Notes: generated from the letters alone by a model not told the origin. Shown: positions 45,058 through 54,658, counted from the stretch's first letter. The stretch: 60,711 nucleotides of DNA from Ancrocorticia sp. (GCA_022648165.1 JALCLX010000011.1:1-60711); one strand, 5' to 3'. Translations and numbers: made by a program.

Positions 45058-46386
45058 TTATGCGCGCGCAAGTGATCCCATGGGATCCCACGCCGGCAGC
45101 ACGATAGGTTCGGTATCCAGCACGGCAAGCAGCTGCGCCGAAAGCTTGCTTTTGTGAATGGCGACTTCGAAAACATGCTGGTCAAACCAGGAATCATTCA
45201 TGGTGAAGAAGCCCTTGTCAGCGATCTGATCGCCCCACGAGTTTTCGATCCGCCACCGCCGCGGCTTGCCATTGACAAGGTCTACGCCGGTGAACACCAT
45301 TGCGTGAGTCATCATGGCCTGGCCATATTGGAGTTCTTCGGCCTTCGTCATGTCCAGATCAATACCGTATGTTCCATCGAAATCGTAGAGGTGCTCATCC
45401 CAGATTCCCAGGTCACGGTTGCATTGCTTTCCAGTATCGCAGCCCATCCAGACCGCGTGCCCTTCTTCCAGCGTGGCCTGAGTGAGGTCACGAATCACCT
45501 GGATTGGGACGTTGAGGTACGTGACGGGCTTGGCGCCGACCACGTTTCCCAGCCGATCAACAGTGAAGAGGTGGTTATACGGAGAAGATTCGCGCGGATC
45601 GTTGACAAGGCACACGTAATCGTTCAGATCGCCCACGTACTTCGCAGCGAATTCGAGCGGAGTGAACTCCCCTTCCCGGTGGAATTCGTGATCCTTATCT
45701 TCCCATTGCCACAGGAACTTCTGCGGCGGAGTTCCCAGGTGAATGTTGAGCACGCGGTACACTTGCTCCATGATGGACCGTTTTGTTCCAGCAACATCGC
45801 CACCATTTCGCACAGCGGCGCGCACATCGCGGGCGCCGCGGCGCAGCAGGTTCTCCAGAGTGGAGTTCATTTCCCGGGTGTTCGATGAGGATTCGGTTTC
45901 CGGCATCGCATACTTGGGAACCACGCCGTACTTCTGTACCAGAGCAACGAACATGTTCCACTGGCCGCCGTCGCCGATGGGATCGTGGAGGAGGTAGTGG
46001 ACTGTGCGATCATCGATATCGCGATCTGCGAGGTCCATCATTGAGGTGAGAAAGAAATTCGCCTTTTCCAGCTTGTCCCAGAAGTGCATGTAGTTCTGGG
46101 AGAATTCGAAGTTGGCGAGCTTCGTTTCCTCATAAACTGCCGGTTTGAGGGAGTTGAGCCCGGAGAATAACCAGCAGCGGCCCGATTTCTTTTGGTTGGT
46201 GTTGGGCCATCGATCAACTTTGACTGACATTGATGGATCGATCGACGTGACGATCTTTCGGTCCATCGCCACCTTGGTGATAGGCGTTTCAGTGACGGCA
46301 TTCTGTACGATGCGGGCCGTTCTATCCGCAGCGAAATCGTCAGCAAATTGGGTCAGCAGCTCGCTGGTCAGCGATTCGTTTGTCAT
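45058..46386 (-). CDS. pepC: Aminopeptidase C (bleomycin hydrolase family, C1B)
   Basis: 442-aa cytoplasmic papain-like aminopeptidase that trims peptides. The active-site Cys lies in NQKKSGRCWLFSGLNSLKP, the His in TYGIDLDMTKAEELQYGQAM then MTHAMVFTGVDLVNGK, and the Asn in RWRIENSWGD. Length matches PepC/bleomycin hydrolase, including the C-terminal arm that blocks the active site. AAAGGGAG lies before ATG 46386 and a TACTAT -10-like box about 30 bases upstream. No signal peptide. Confidence 0.94.
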   Translation of the reverse strand: MTNESLTSELLTQFADDFAADRTARIVQNAVTETPITKVAMDRKIVTSIDPSMSVKVDRWPNTNQKKSGRCWLFSGLNSLKPAVYEETKLANFEFSQNYMHFWDKLEKANFFLTSMMDLADRDIDDRTVHYLLHDPIGDGGQWNMFVALVQKYGVVPKYAMPETESSSNTREMNSTLENLLRRGARDVRAAVRNGGDVAGTKRSIMEQVYRVLNIHLGTPPQKFLWQWEDKDHEFHREGEFTPLEFAAKYVGDLNDYVCLVNDPRESSPYNHLFTVDRLGNVVGAKPVTYLNVPIQVIRDLTQATLEEGHAVWMGCDTGKQCNRDLGIWDEHLYDFDGTYGIDLDMTKAEELQYGQAMMTHAMVFTGVDLVNGKPRRWRIENSWGDQIADKGFFTMNDSWFDQHVFEVAIHKSKLSAQLLAVLDTEPIVLPAWDPMGSLARA

Positions 46387-46450
46387 ATCATCTCCCTTTC
46401 ACGACCCATCCATAGTACGCGCATCCCACTGCAACTGAGCAGGCGATGCG

Positions 46451-47419
46451 TTATGCGAAGGGCCGTGACGCGCGATCGAGCAATTCCACGTGCTCCACTG
46501 ACAATTCGAGACCAGTGGCTGCGATCAGGCTGGGCAACTGGTCCACTACACGGGCCGAAGCGATCGGAGAGGTCACTCCCTTGGCGATCTGCCATGCGAT
46601 CGCCACGGTGGCGGACGACACGCCGCGTTCTTCGGCCACCTTCTCCAGTGCGGCGACTACGGCGAAACCGGAATCGGTGAGATACTTCTTTACGCTGTCG
46701 TAGCGGGCGGCCCCGTTCGCATCGTCGGGCGTGCGGTACTTTCCGGTCAGGAATCCCGCGGCGAGAGCCCAATAGCTTTCCGTGGCCAGGCCATATTGAG
46801 CGGCCAGTGGAGCGTAGGACCCCTCAAATGTTGCCCGTTCCACTAAGTTGTAGTGCTGTTGCACAATCTTGGGCGTGTGCAGCTGATGTTCGCGCGCGTA
46901 ATCCAGCCATTCGCGCATCCGGATGGGCGAGAAATTCGACAGACCGATCACACGAACCTTGCCAGCATCGACAAGGCCTGAGAATGTTTCCGCCATCGCC
47001 CCGATTTCCTGGCTGGGATCGTCGTAATGCGCAAAGTAGATATCCACATAATTGAGTCCGAGCCGCGTGAGTGATGCGTCAAGTGCCTTCGTGACGTTGA
47101 GCGCGCTCAACCCCCGGTAATCGGGATGCTGTGAGACTTTGGTGGCGACGACGACGTCGTCCCGCCGCGAACCAGCGAACCCGCGATCCGCCAGCCACGC
47201 CCCGAGGATGGTTTCAGATTCGCCGCCCTTGTTTCCGGGCGCCCACGCGGAATAGGAATCGGCTGTATCGATGGAATTGCCGCCGGCGGCGACGAAGGCA
47301 TCGAGTACGGCAAACGATTCGTCCTTGGTGGATGTCCACCCGAACGTGTTACCGCCAAGCGTGAGGCGGGAGATTTCAAGGCCGCTATCCGCGAGCGGTG
47401 CGCGTGTCAGTGTACTCAT
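46451..47419 (-). CDS. Aldo/keto reductase (YajO/Kv-beta-like group)
   Basis: 322-aa NADP-dependent oxidoreductase. Catalytic residues are visible: Asp and Tyr in SIDTADSYSAW, Lys in VVATKVSQ and His in DIYFAHYDD. GLSNFSPIRMREWLDYA is the family signature, and SPIASARVVDQLPSLI is the cofactor-phosphate loop. It belongs to a different AKR branch from the gene at 5137. The start follows TAAACT by six bases (leaderless). The pepC gene follows 64 nt downstream with its own ribosome site. Substrate unknown. Confidence 0.9.
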   Translation of the reverse strand: MSTLTRAPLADSGLEISRLTLGGNTFGWTSTKDESFAVLDAFVAAGGNSIDTADSYSAWAPGNKGGESETILGAWLADRGFAGSRRDDVVVATKVSQHPDYRGLSALNVTKALDASLTRLGLNYVDIYFAHYDDPSQEIGAMAETFSGLVDAGKVRVIGLSNFSPIRMREWLDYAREHQLHTPKIVQQHYNLVERATFEGSYAPLAAQYGLATESYWALAAGFLTGKYRTPDDANGAARYDSVKKYLTDSGFAVVAALEKVAEERGVSSATVAIAWQIAKGVTSPIASARVVDQLPSLIAATGLELSVEHVELLDRASRPFA

Positions 47420-47425
47420 GCGCCT

Positions 47426-47431
47426 AGTTTA
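47426..47431 (-). promoter_or_regulatory. -10 box TAAACT, leaderless start for aldo/keto reductase
   Basis: TAAACT ends six bases before ATG 47419; no ribosome site. Confidence 0.5.
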
Positions 47432-47549
47432 GAGTGCGGGTGGGACGCAAAAAAGGGCTGCGAGTTCGGCCTGTGTGGCAATACCCGGTAGCTCACGGAT
47501 TGGGTGGTTTCCGCCAGGAGCGAAGCGCCAGCGGCGAGCCCACCCGCCG

Positions 47550-48347
47550 TCAGTTTAATTCGACGACGACGGGGACGTGGTCGGAGGCGCCCTTACCTTT
47601 GCGTTCGTTCCGATCGATGTGTGCGGCAATCACCCGTTGGGCAAGCCGAGGGGAAGCCCACGCAAAGTCGATACGCATACCCTCATTTCGGGGGAAACGA
47701 AGTTTTTGGTAATCCCAGAATGTGTAGGTTGCGCCGTCAGCTTCTCGCGTGACCTCGGTGAAGCCGCCATCTGCGATGCTGGCGAAGGCGGCGCGTTCAG
47801 GTTCCGTCACGTAAATGTTGCCTTCGAATGCCTGCATATCCCACACGTCGCCATCGCGCGGTGCCACATTCCAATCGCCGCCCAACAGGATTTGCGCGCC
47901 AGGATCAGCGGCAAGCCATCCGGCGGCGGCTGTACCTAGTGCCTTCAAGAACGTGAGTTTGTACGCATAGTGTGGATCACCGATAGCGCGGCCGTTTGGC
48001 ACGTAGACGCTCCACACGTCGACGTCGCCGCAGCGCGCCCCCAGGGCGCGAGCTTCAAGCGGAGGCGTGCTGGAGGTGCTGTCTTTAGAGAAACCGGGTT
48101 GCCCGGGAAAACTTGTTCGCACATCGGCAATCCCAACGCGCGAGATGATTGCGACGCCGTTCCACTGGTTGAGCCCGTGCGCGGCCACTTCGTACCCTGC
48201 GGCCTCGAAAGGCGCCGTGGGAAATTGTTCCGGCCTGCATTTGGTTTCTTGGAGCAGTAACACGTCCAAGTCCCATCGTTCTAGAACCCCTACCGCGCGT
48301 TCGGCGCGGGCTCTCACGGAATTGATGTTCCACGTGGCAATCTTCAT
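47550..48347 (-). CDS. xth: Exodeoxyribonuclease III
   Basis: 265-aa AP endonuclease/3'-5' exonuclease of base-excision repair. KIATWNINSVRARAERAVG, the metal Glu in DVLLLQETKC, VDVWSVYVPNGRAIGD, ILLGGDWNVAPRDGDVWD and the final GASDHVPVVVEL are canonical for ExoA/XthA. Length is normal. ATG 48347 lies seven bases after TAGGCT on the leftward strand. It is divergent from an SDR gene across 62 bp, with mirrored promoter elements. Confidence 0.94.
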   Translation of the reverse strand: MKIATWNINSVRARAERAVGVLERWDLDVLLLQETKCRPEQFPTAPFEAAGYEVAAHGLNQWNGVAIISRVGIADVRTSFPGQPGFSKDSTSSTPPLEARALGARCGDVDVWSVYVPNGRAIGDPHYAYKLTFLKALGTAAAGWLAADPGAQILLGGDWNVAPRDGDVWDMQAFEGNIYVTEPERAAFASIADGGFTEVTREADGATYTFWDYQKLRFPRNEGMRIDFAWASPRLAQRVIAAHIDRNERKGKGASDHVPVVVELN

Positions 48348-48354
48348 GGACCCT

Positions 48355-48403
48355 AGCCTAGCGGGACGGCCGCATTCGTGAGGGGTGTGCTGCGCGTTAG
48401 GCT
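48355..48403. promoter_or_regulatory. Divergent leaderless promoters of xth and SDR genes
   Basis: Leftward TAGGCT (48355-48360) ends 7 nt before xth ATG 48347. Rightward TAGGCT (48398-48403) ends 6 nt before ATG 48410. The two identical boxes form a wide inverted repeat in a 62-bp spacer. Confidence 0.55.
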
Positions 48404-48409
48404 AGGCGC

Positions 48410-49189
48410 ATGGGTAGTGCACTCGTCACCGGAGCGACCTCCGGAATCGGTTTGGAATTCGCATGGGAATTGGCGGCAGAACGCAACGATCTTGTGCTTG
48501 TAGCGCGCAATGAAAAGCGCTTGGCCACCGTTGCGGAGAACATTCGGCAGGTTGCGAATGTACAAGTGGAGGTGCTCCCTGCCGATCTGGCCACGGAATC
48601 GGGTGCGCGGGCGGTTGCCGAGCGCGTCTCAGCCGAAGAGCGCCCCATTGGATTGCTGATCAACAATGCCGGGTTCGGCTTGGGGCAGGAATTCATTGGC
48701 GGCAGTTTGGAACGCGAACTGGAAGCACTGGACGCGATGGTGCGGGCTGTGCTCATCACCAGCCACGCAGCCACGCAGACCATGGTGGGCCGCGGGTATG
48801 GTGCGATTCTCAACGTCGCTTCAATTGCGTCCTGGAGTTTGAATGGCACATATTCTGCGCACAAGGCATGGGTGCGCACGTTTACGGAGGGCCTGGCGGC
48901 AAGCCTGAAAGGTACGGGCGTTTCTGCGACAGCACTCTGCCCAGGCCTGGTACGCACGGAGTTTCATGAGCGTGCGCATATCGACGCGGACGCGTGGTTT
49001 CGTTTCGCCTTTAGCTCCCCACGAACGGTGGCGCGCATCGGTTTGGATGCGTGCCGCAAGGGGCAGCCAATCGTGACCCCAACATTGCTGTACAAAGCGG
49101 CGGAGTTGGGGCTGCGTTTGGCACCTCGGCCGGTGGTGACGCTGGTAGCTGGGCCGAACGTCACGAAGTTAGCCGGCGCGCCGCAGTAG
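48410..49189 (+). CDS. Short-chain dehydrogenase/reductase (SDR) family protein
   Basis: 259-aa classical SDR. Cofactor loop ALVTGATSGIGLEFAWELA, LLINNAGFGLGQEF, the catalytic Ser in LNVASIASWS and Tyr/Lys in YSAHKAWVRTFTEGLA are in the expected order. Arg after the first strand (LVARNEKR) suggests NADP preference. The C-terminus (AAELGLRLAPRPVVTLVAG) is hydrophobic, as in DltE/YqjQ-like members. Leaderless start. It is convergent with the TetR gene at a gap of three bases. Substrate unknown. Confidence 0.9.
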   Translation: MGSALVTGATSGIGLEFAWELAAERNDLVLVARNEKRLATVAENIRQVANVQVEVLPADLATESGARAVAERVSAEERPIGLLINNAGFGLGQEFIGGSLERELEALDAMVRAVLITSHAATQTMVGRGYGAILNVASIASWSLNGTYSAHKAWVRTFTEGLAASLKGTGVSATALCPGLVRTEFHERAHIDADAWFRFAFSSPRTVARIGLDACRKGQPIVTPTLLYKAAELGLRLAPRPVVTLVAGPNVTKLAGAPQ

Positions 49190-49192
49190 TGC

Positions 49193-49807
49193 TCAGCTGA
49201 GCGCGAAGATGCGATCCACCCGGTATTGAATGAGCGGCGCGATGTCGTGAATCAGCCGCTCACGGGGCATGGAGGCGATCGGTTCCAATTTGACGATGTA
49301 GCGCATCGTGACAATTCCGTACATGGTGGCCATCGCCAACTCGATTTCTTCCGAGATTCGGTCGGGATGGCGGGTGCCTTCTGCTATTTTCCCGAACACA
49401 TCATTGCGCATATACGTGCGGAAGCGTTGGCTGGTCACGGCATCTGTAATCAGCGCTCGCATCAGAGCCTGCATGGTGTCCGCTGTCAGGTGCTCTTCGT
49501 AAAGCCACAGAGAGTGGCGCGCGAGCCGTTCGCCAGCGCCGTTTGGCCCGGGAGCGAGTTCCTGAAGCACTTCCTGGGCGGGGTCCAGTGGAAGGTTGAA
49601 GCATTCGCGAAACAACAGTTGCTTTGAACCGAAGTAATAGGAGACAAGCGCATTGTCACACTGCGCCACGCGGGCAATCTCCCGAATGGTGGCGCCGTCG
49701 TACCCCTTCGCAATGAACTCATCCCGTGCCACCTCAAGGATGCGAGCGCGCACGGTTCCACGTTTGGCCTGAGGCCCGCGTTTGCCGCTCTTTTCGTCGT
49801 GCGCCAT
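49193..49807 (-). CDS. TetR-family transcriptional regulator
   Basis: 204-aa repressor. The N-terminal HTH is RARILEVARDEFIAKGYDG, then ATIREIARVAQCDNALVSYYF and GSKQLLFRECF, a standard TetR pattern. The C-terminal ligand domain has no diagnostic motif; ALMRALITDAVTSQRFRTYM resembles the TetR_C_17-like group. The tail is LIQYRVDRIFALS. AAGGA precedes ATG 49807. It is divergent from the 1561-aa dehydratase/activase fusion across 165 bp, so that gene is its likely target; no clear palindromic operator was found. Confidence 0.9.
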   Translation of the reverse strand: MAHDEKSGKRGPQAKRGTVRARILEVARDEFIAKGYDGATIREIARVAQCDNALVSYYFGSKQLLFRECFNLPLDPAQEVLQELAPGPNGAGERLARHSLWLYEEHLTADTMQALMRALITDAVTSQRFRTYMRNDVFGKIAEGTRHPDRISEEIELAMATMYGIVTMRYIVKLEPIASMPRERLIHDIAPLIQYRVDRIFALS

Positions 49808-49972
49808 GTAGTAGTCCTTAAGTCCTGGCGAATGCTGTTCCGAGTTTTTCGTGGTATGACGCGAAATTCGGTGTTTCTTTTGTGCGATTCCAATCCTAAT
49901 TTCAACAGTGTAGAAACTCTAGACGGACTTTCATACGATAAATCGGGAGAAACGTATCCACAGGAGGGCTGC

Positions 49973-52900
49973 ATGGACTCGCTCATGGAGGAACCTGATT
50001 CCAGTGCGCCGCAATCGGGGCGCGCCACTGCGGGAGAACCTGCCGCGAAAGAGGTGAAACAGGGCTGGCACGCCCTGCATCTGGGAATTGATGTCGGTTC
50101 CACTACGGTGAAGGCCGTCATGATGGACGGGCGCCATGTGGTGTTCTCCACTTATCGGCGCCACAATGCGGACGTGCGCGGTGAAATGACTCGGCTGCTT
50201 CACGAGGTGGCGCAGCAGTTTCCGGGTATTCGCGTGTATGCAGCTATCACGGGCTCCGGCGGCCTCTCCGCCGCGAAGGCAATGCGGATCCCATTTATCC
50301 AGGAAGTGATCGCCGGAACGGAGGCAACTCGGCGCCTGCATCCGGAAGTTGATGTGGTAATCGAGCTGGGTGGCGAAGATGCGAAAATCACCTATCTGCA
50401 TCCAACCCCGGAGCAACGCATGAATGGGACGTGCGCAGGTGGTACCGGGGCCTTTATAGACCAGATGGCTACTCTGTTGCACACGGATGCTTCAGGTTTG
50501 AACGATTTGGCTTCCTGCCATCAGCAGTTGTATCCCATCGCTTCGCGGTGTGGCGTGTTTGCCAAATCGGATCTGCAGCCATTGATCAACCAGGGTGCGG
50601 CACACGAAGATTTGGCGGCGTCAATCTTCACCGCGGTGGCAACACAAACGATCGCAGGTTTGGCGAACGGGCGGCCCATTCGTGGCACCGTGATGTTTTT
50701 GGGCGGGCCGCTCCATTTCTTGCCTGAGCTCCGTAAGGCGTATCAGGCGCTACTCCCCAAAGTTGAATCGTTTGTCACCCCGGAAAACGCACAGTTGTAT
50801 GTGGCAGTTGGCGCAGCTCTGCTTGCAGAGAATCCGATTAAGGAGGGCGAGCCTGTCTCCGCACGCACAGTGGATGATCTGGTGCACGCCTTGGAGACTG
50901 GCCACGTGGTAGCGGAGACGCATCGTATGCGGCCGCTTTTCGCGAACGAAGAAGAGTGTAGGGAGTTCTATGAGCGCCACAATGCGGAGGTGATTCCTGC
51001 TGCGCCGCTGTCCGAGGCTCACGGACGGTGTTGGCTGGGCATTGACGCGGGTTCCACAACAATCAAGGCCGTCCTGATCGATGAGCATGACCAGATCGTG
51101 TTCACACACTACGCATCCAATGAGGGCGATCCGGTGGCGGCGGCTGTTGCAATCGTGCGCCGGCTGCGCACAGAGCTGCCAGAAGGTACAGTTATCGGGC
51201 GTTCGTGCTCCACAGGATATGGAGAAGGGCTGGTTGCCACTGCGTTGCAGATGGATGAGGGTGAAGTGGAGACGATGGCTCACTTCCGCGCTGCCGAGCA
51301 TATCCTTCCGGGCGTCACCTCGGTGATCGACATTGGTGGGCAGGACATGAAGTATCTGCGGATCCGCGATCACGCCGTGGATTCGATATCCGTTAACGAA
51401 GCCTGTTCTTCCGGATGCGGCTCATTCCTGCAAACATTCGCCGAAACGATGGGGACGAACGTGCGCGATTTTGCTGCTGCGGCGATTTCTTCCACGTCTC
51501 CGGTAGATCTGGGCACGCGTTGCACGGTGTTTATGAACTCCTCAGTCAAGCAGGCGCAAAAGGAAGGCGCCCCAGTGGAAGACATCTCCGCAGGGCTTTC
51601 GTATTCCGTTGTGCGCAATGCGCTATACAAGGTGATCAAGCTAAAAGATCCGTCCGATCTGGGAGAGCGCGTGGTAGTGCAGGGCGGCACCTTCCTGAAT
51701 GATTCTGTGTTGCGCGCGTTCGAGTTGTTGACCGGGCGCACAGTGGTTCGTCCGAATATCGCCGGTTTGATGGGTGCGTACGGCGCCGCGTTGACGGCGC
51801 GGATGCACGACGACGGCGTGGGGGAGTCCAGCTTGGCCCAGCTTTCGGATCTGGAGGATTTTCATGTGGAAACCACGCGGAAAACCTGCCGGCTGTGTCA
51901 GAACCACTGCCACATGACGATCTCCACGTTCTCCAACGGCGAGCGGCATGTGTCAGGCAACCGCTGCGAGCGTGGCGCGTCGCTGGAGCGGATACCCAAG
52001 AAATCCGAATTGCCGAATATGTACGACTGGAAATACAAGCGGATCTTCGGCTACCGGCGCCTAACGGAGCAGAAAGCGTTCCGTGGCGATATCGGTATTC
52101 CACGGGTCCTCAACATGTACGAAAACTACCCATTCTGGTTCACCATGTTGACCAAACTGGGCTTCCGCGTGATTCTTTCGGGGCGTTCTGACCACGATTT
52201 ATTCGAGAAGGGAATGGAATCGATTCCTTCTGAGAATGTGTGCTACCCGGCCAAGTTGGTACATGGCCACATCGAATCCTTGCTAGACAAGGGAGTAAAG
52301 ACCATCTTCTACCCGTGCATCAACTTTGAGACGCAGCAATTTGAGGGTGCGGACAACCACTTCAACTGCCCGGTCGTAGCCTCATACCCTGAGGTAATTC
52401 GCAACAACGTGGAACGGCTGGCGGATCCGGACGTGCGATTCATTTCCCCCTTCCTCAATTTGTCCAACCGCGAATACCTGCCGCACCGCTTGTGCGAGGT
52501 GTTTTCCGATTGGAATATCCCCGAGGCGGAGATGAAGGTGGCACTCGACGCGGCATGGGAAGAGGACGCCGCAGTCAAGCGTGACATCAAGGCGAAAGGC
52601 GAAGAATCACTCGCGTGGATGCGGGCCCACGGTGTACGCGGGATTGTCCTTGCGGGCCGGCCCTACCACTTGGATCCCGAGATTAACCATGGCATTCCCG
52701 AAGTAATCGTGGGGCTCGGCATGGGGGTGTTAACGGAGGATTCCGTTGCAGATGGCCGGCTGGGGCGTCCCTTGCGGGTGCGTGATCAGTGGGCCTACCA
52801 TTCCCGCTTATATGAAGCGGCAGCTCGTGTGGGTGACGAGCCAGATTTGGAAATGGTGCAGCTCAATTCCTTTGGATGCGGCGTGGACGCGATTACGGCA

Positions 52901-54658
52901 GACCAGGTTCAAGAAATCCTGGAAGGCCGCGGTGACATCCACACGGTACTGAAGATTGACGAGGTCTCTAACCTCGGTGCCGCCCGCATCCGCCTGCGTT
53001 CGCTGGACGCCGCGGTTGCGGAGAGGACTACTATCGCGCGGCGCTTCGGGGCGAAGGCTCGCGGCAGCGAGGGCGAAGCGTTGCATCTGGATTCGAGCAC
53101 GGTGCTGACGTATTCTACGGAGGACGGATCGAACGACGACGAGGCCGCTCCCGCGTTAGTAGATCCTGCTGCACGTGCAGCGGATCAGGAACAGCGCGAG
53201 GCAAAAGCGGGCCACATCCACGTCAATGAGAAGTTCACTAAGCAGATGCGAGACGAGGGTTGGGAGATCCTGGCTCCGCAGATGGCGCCGCTGCAGTTCC
53301 GGTTGATTGCACCCGTGCTGCGGAGTTTTGGTTACAACGTGCGGCTGTTGGAACACACCAACCGGCAGACGATGGAAACCGGCTTGAAGTACGTCAATAA
53401 CGACGCGTGTTATCCGGCGATTGTGGTGATTGGGCAACTGCTCGATGAATTCGTCTCTGGCCGGGCGAATCCGGACCGTACCGCTGTAGTTATCACGCAG
53501 ACGGGAGGCATGTGCCGTGCTACAAATTACGCGTCCTTGCTGCGAAAGGGATTGCGGGATGCCGGTTTCAGCCAAGTTCCCGTTATCGCGGCGTCAGTAC
53601 AAGGCTTGGAGGATAATCCGGGCTTTGAGGTCAGCCCGGCTTTGGTGCATAAGGGCATTCGCGCAATCGTGTTGGGCGACATGCTTCAGACGATGGTGTT
53701 GCGGTTACGCCCGTATGAACAGACAGCGGGATCCACGATGGAGCTGTATAGGAAGTGGAACGCGATTTGCGAAGAGTGGCTCGTAGGGGGCGGATATTCC
53801 GCCACATGGGGTGGCAGGCTCACCTATCGCGGACTCGTGAAACACTGTGTGGAAGAATTTGACACTTTGCCGCTGCGGGATATTCCGCGCAAGCCGCGGG
53901 TGGGATTAGTGGGAGAAATCCTGGTGAAGTTCCATCCCGACGCGAATAATCATGCGGTGGACGTGATCGAGGCAGAGGGTTGCGAAGCCGAGTTGCCGGC
54001 ACTGATGCAGTTCTTCCACAATGCAGCCGCCTCCGGCAAGTGGAACCAGGAGAACCTGGGTATCGGTGGCAAAGTGCGGTGGTTGAAGCAGGCCGCCTTG
54101 TGGGCGATGCAACGCTACGAAGATCCCGTGCGTGCAGCATTTGAGAAGACCCATGGCAAATTTGAACCACACCGCGATATTCGCGAGATGGCCGCTCGTT
54201 CTACAGACATTGCACAGATGGGAAATCAGGCGGGCGAAGGCTGGTATTTGACCTCCGAAATGGTGGACATGATTGAACACGGATGTCCCAACATCATCTG
54301 CGCACAACCCTTCGCGTGCCTCCCTAACCACATCGTGGGCAAGGGAATGTTCCACGCTTTGCGAAAGCGCTATCCACAGGCGAACATCGTTGCTGTGGAT
54401 TACGATCCAGGTGCCTCTGAAGTCAACCAACTCAATCGCATCAAATTGATGCTGTCCACGGCGGTGCTGCACAAGGATGGAACAGTAGCAGAGGCCAGCG
54501 GAAACCCCGAAGAAATCGTGTGGGAGGACAGCGACGAGCCGGCAGCACCCGCTGCGTGCGGTTGCATTTTCGAAGGTGGCCCCGGCGAGGGCTCGCTTTC
54601 AATAGGCATACCGGATCGCGGTGGCCGCATGCCGCTGCCAATTGGCGCTATTCAATAA
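49973..54658 (+). CDS. 2-hydroxyacyl-CoA dehydratase activase/dehydratase fusion protein
   Basis: 1561-aa multidomain protein. Two ASKHA activase domains occur in tandem: HLGIDVGSTTVKAVMMDGRH near residue 40 with NGTCAGGTGAFIDQM, and WLGIDAGSTTIKAVLIDEHD near 354 with NEACSSGCGSFLQTF, whose Cys pair could hold the inter-subunit [4Fe-4S] cluster. A Cys-rich linker near 638 (CRLCQNHC, then NRCERG) follows, then a DUF2229 domain from about 705 (PRVLNMYENYPFWFTMLTKLGF) and a dehydratase-like C-terminal half with more Cys. AGGAGGG precedes ATG 49973, which excludes a 58-residue extension. Substrate unknown; such oxygen-sensitive enzymes imply anaerobic capacity. Confidence 0.85.
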   Translation: MDSLMEEPDSSAPQSGRATAGEPAAKEVKQGWHALHLGIDVGSTTVKAVMMDGRHVVFSTYRRHNADVRGEMTRLLHEVAQQFPGIRVYAAITGSGGLSAAKAMRIPFIQEVIAGTEATRRLHPEVDVVIELGGEDAKITYLHPTPEQRMNGTCAGGTGAFIDQMATLLHTDASGLNDLASCHQQLYPIASRCGVFAKSDLQPLINQGAAHEDLAASIFTAVATQTIAGLANGRPIRGTVMFLGGPLHFLPELRKAYQALLPKVESFVTPENAQLYVAVGAALLAENPIKEGEPVSARTVDDLVHALETGHVVAETHRMRPLFANEEECREFYERHNAEVIPAAPLSEAHGRCWLGIDAGSTTIKAVLIDEHDQIVFTHYASNEGDPVAAAVAIVRRLRTELPEGTVIGRSCSTGYGEGLVATALQMDEGEVETMAHFRAAEHILPGVTSVIDIGGQDMKYLRIRDHAVDSISVNEACSSGCGSFLQTFAETMGTNVRDFAAAAISSTSPVDLGTRCTVFMNSSVKQAQKEGAPVEDISAGLSYSVVRNALYKVIKLKDPSDLGERVVVQGGTFLNDSVLRAFELLTGRTVVRPNIAGLMGAYGAALTARMHDDGVGESSLAQLSDLEDFHVETTRKTCRLCQNHCHMTISTFSNGERHVSGNRCERGASLERIPKKSELPNMYDWKYKRIFGYRRLTEQKAFRGDIGIPRVLNMYENYPFWFTMLTKLGFRVILSGRSDHDLFEKGMESIPSENVCYPAKLVHGHIESLLDKGVKTIFYPCINFETQQFEGADNHFNCPVVASYPEVIRNNVERLADPDVRFISPFLNLSNREYLPHRLCEVFSDWNIPEAEMKVALDAAWEEDAAVKRDIKAKGEESLAWMRAHGVRGIVLAGRPYHLDPEINHGIPEVIVGLGMGVLTEDSVADGRLGRPLRVRDQWAYHSRLYEAAARVGDEPDLEMVQLNSFGCGVDAITADQVQEILEGRGDIHTVLKIDEVSNLGAARIRLRSLDAAVAERTTIARRFGAKARGSEGEALHLDSSTVLTYSTEDGSNDDEAAPALVDPAARAADQEQREAKAGHIHVNEKFTKQMRDEGWEILAPQMAPLQFRLIAPVLRSFGYNVRLLEHTNRQTMETGLKYVNNDACYPAIVVIGQLLDEFVSGRANPDRTAVVITQTGGMCRATNYASLLRKGLRDAGFSQVPVIAASVQGLEDNPGFEVSPALVHKGIRAIVLGDMLQTMVLRLRPYEQTAGSTMELYRKWNAICEEWLVGGGYSATWGGRLTYRGLVKHCVEEFDTLPLRDIPRKPRVGLVGEILVKFHPDANNHAVDVIEAEGCEAELPALMQFFHNAAASGKWNQENLGIGGKVRWLKQAALWAMQRYEDPVRAAFEKTHGKFEPHRDIREMAARSTDIAQMGNQAGEGWYLTSEMVDMIEHGCPNIICAQPFACLPNHIVGKGMFHALRKRYPQANIVAVDYDPGASEVNQLNRIKLMLSTAVLHKDGTVAEASGNPEEIVWEDSDEPAAPAACGCIFEGGPGEGSLSIGIPDRGGRMPLPIGAIQ

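Noticed and set aside
45154-45888. Rightward 244-codon frame opposite pepC
   Set aside because: Antisense to the conserved papain-fold region of pepC; no family features.
49799-49972. 58-codon N-terminal extension of the dehydratase/activase fusion
   Set aside because: It overlaps the divergent TetR start, and AGGAGGG lies just before ATG 49973.
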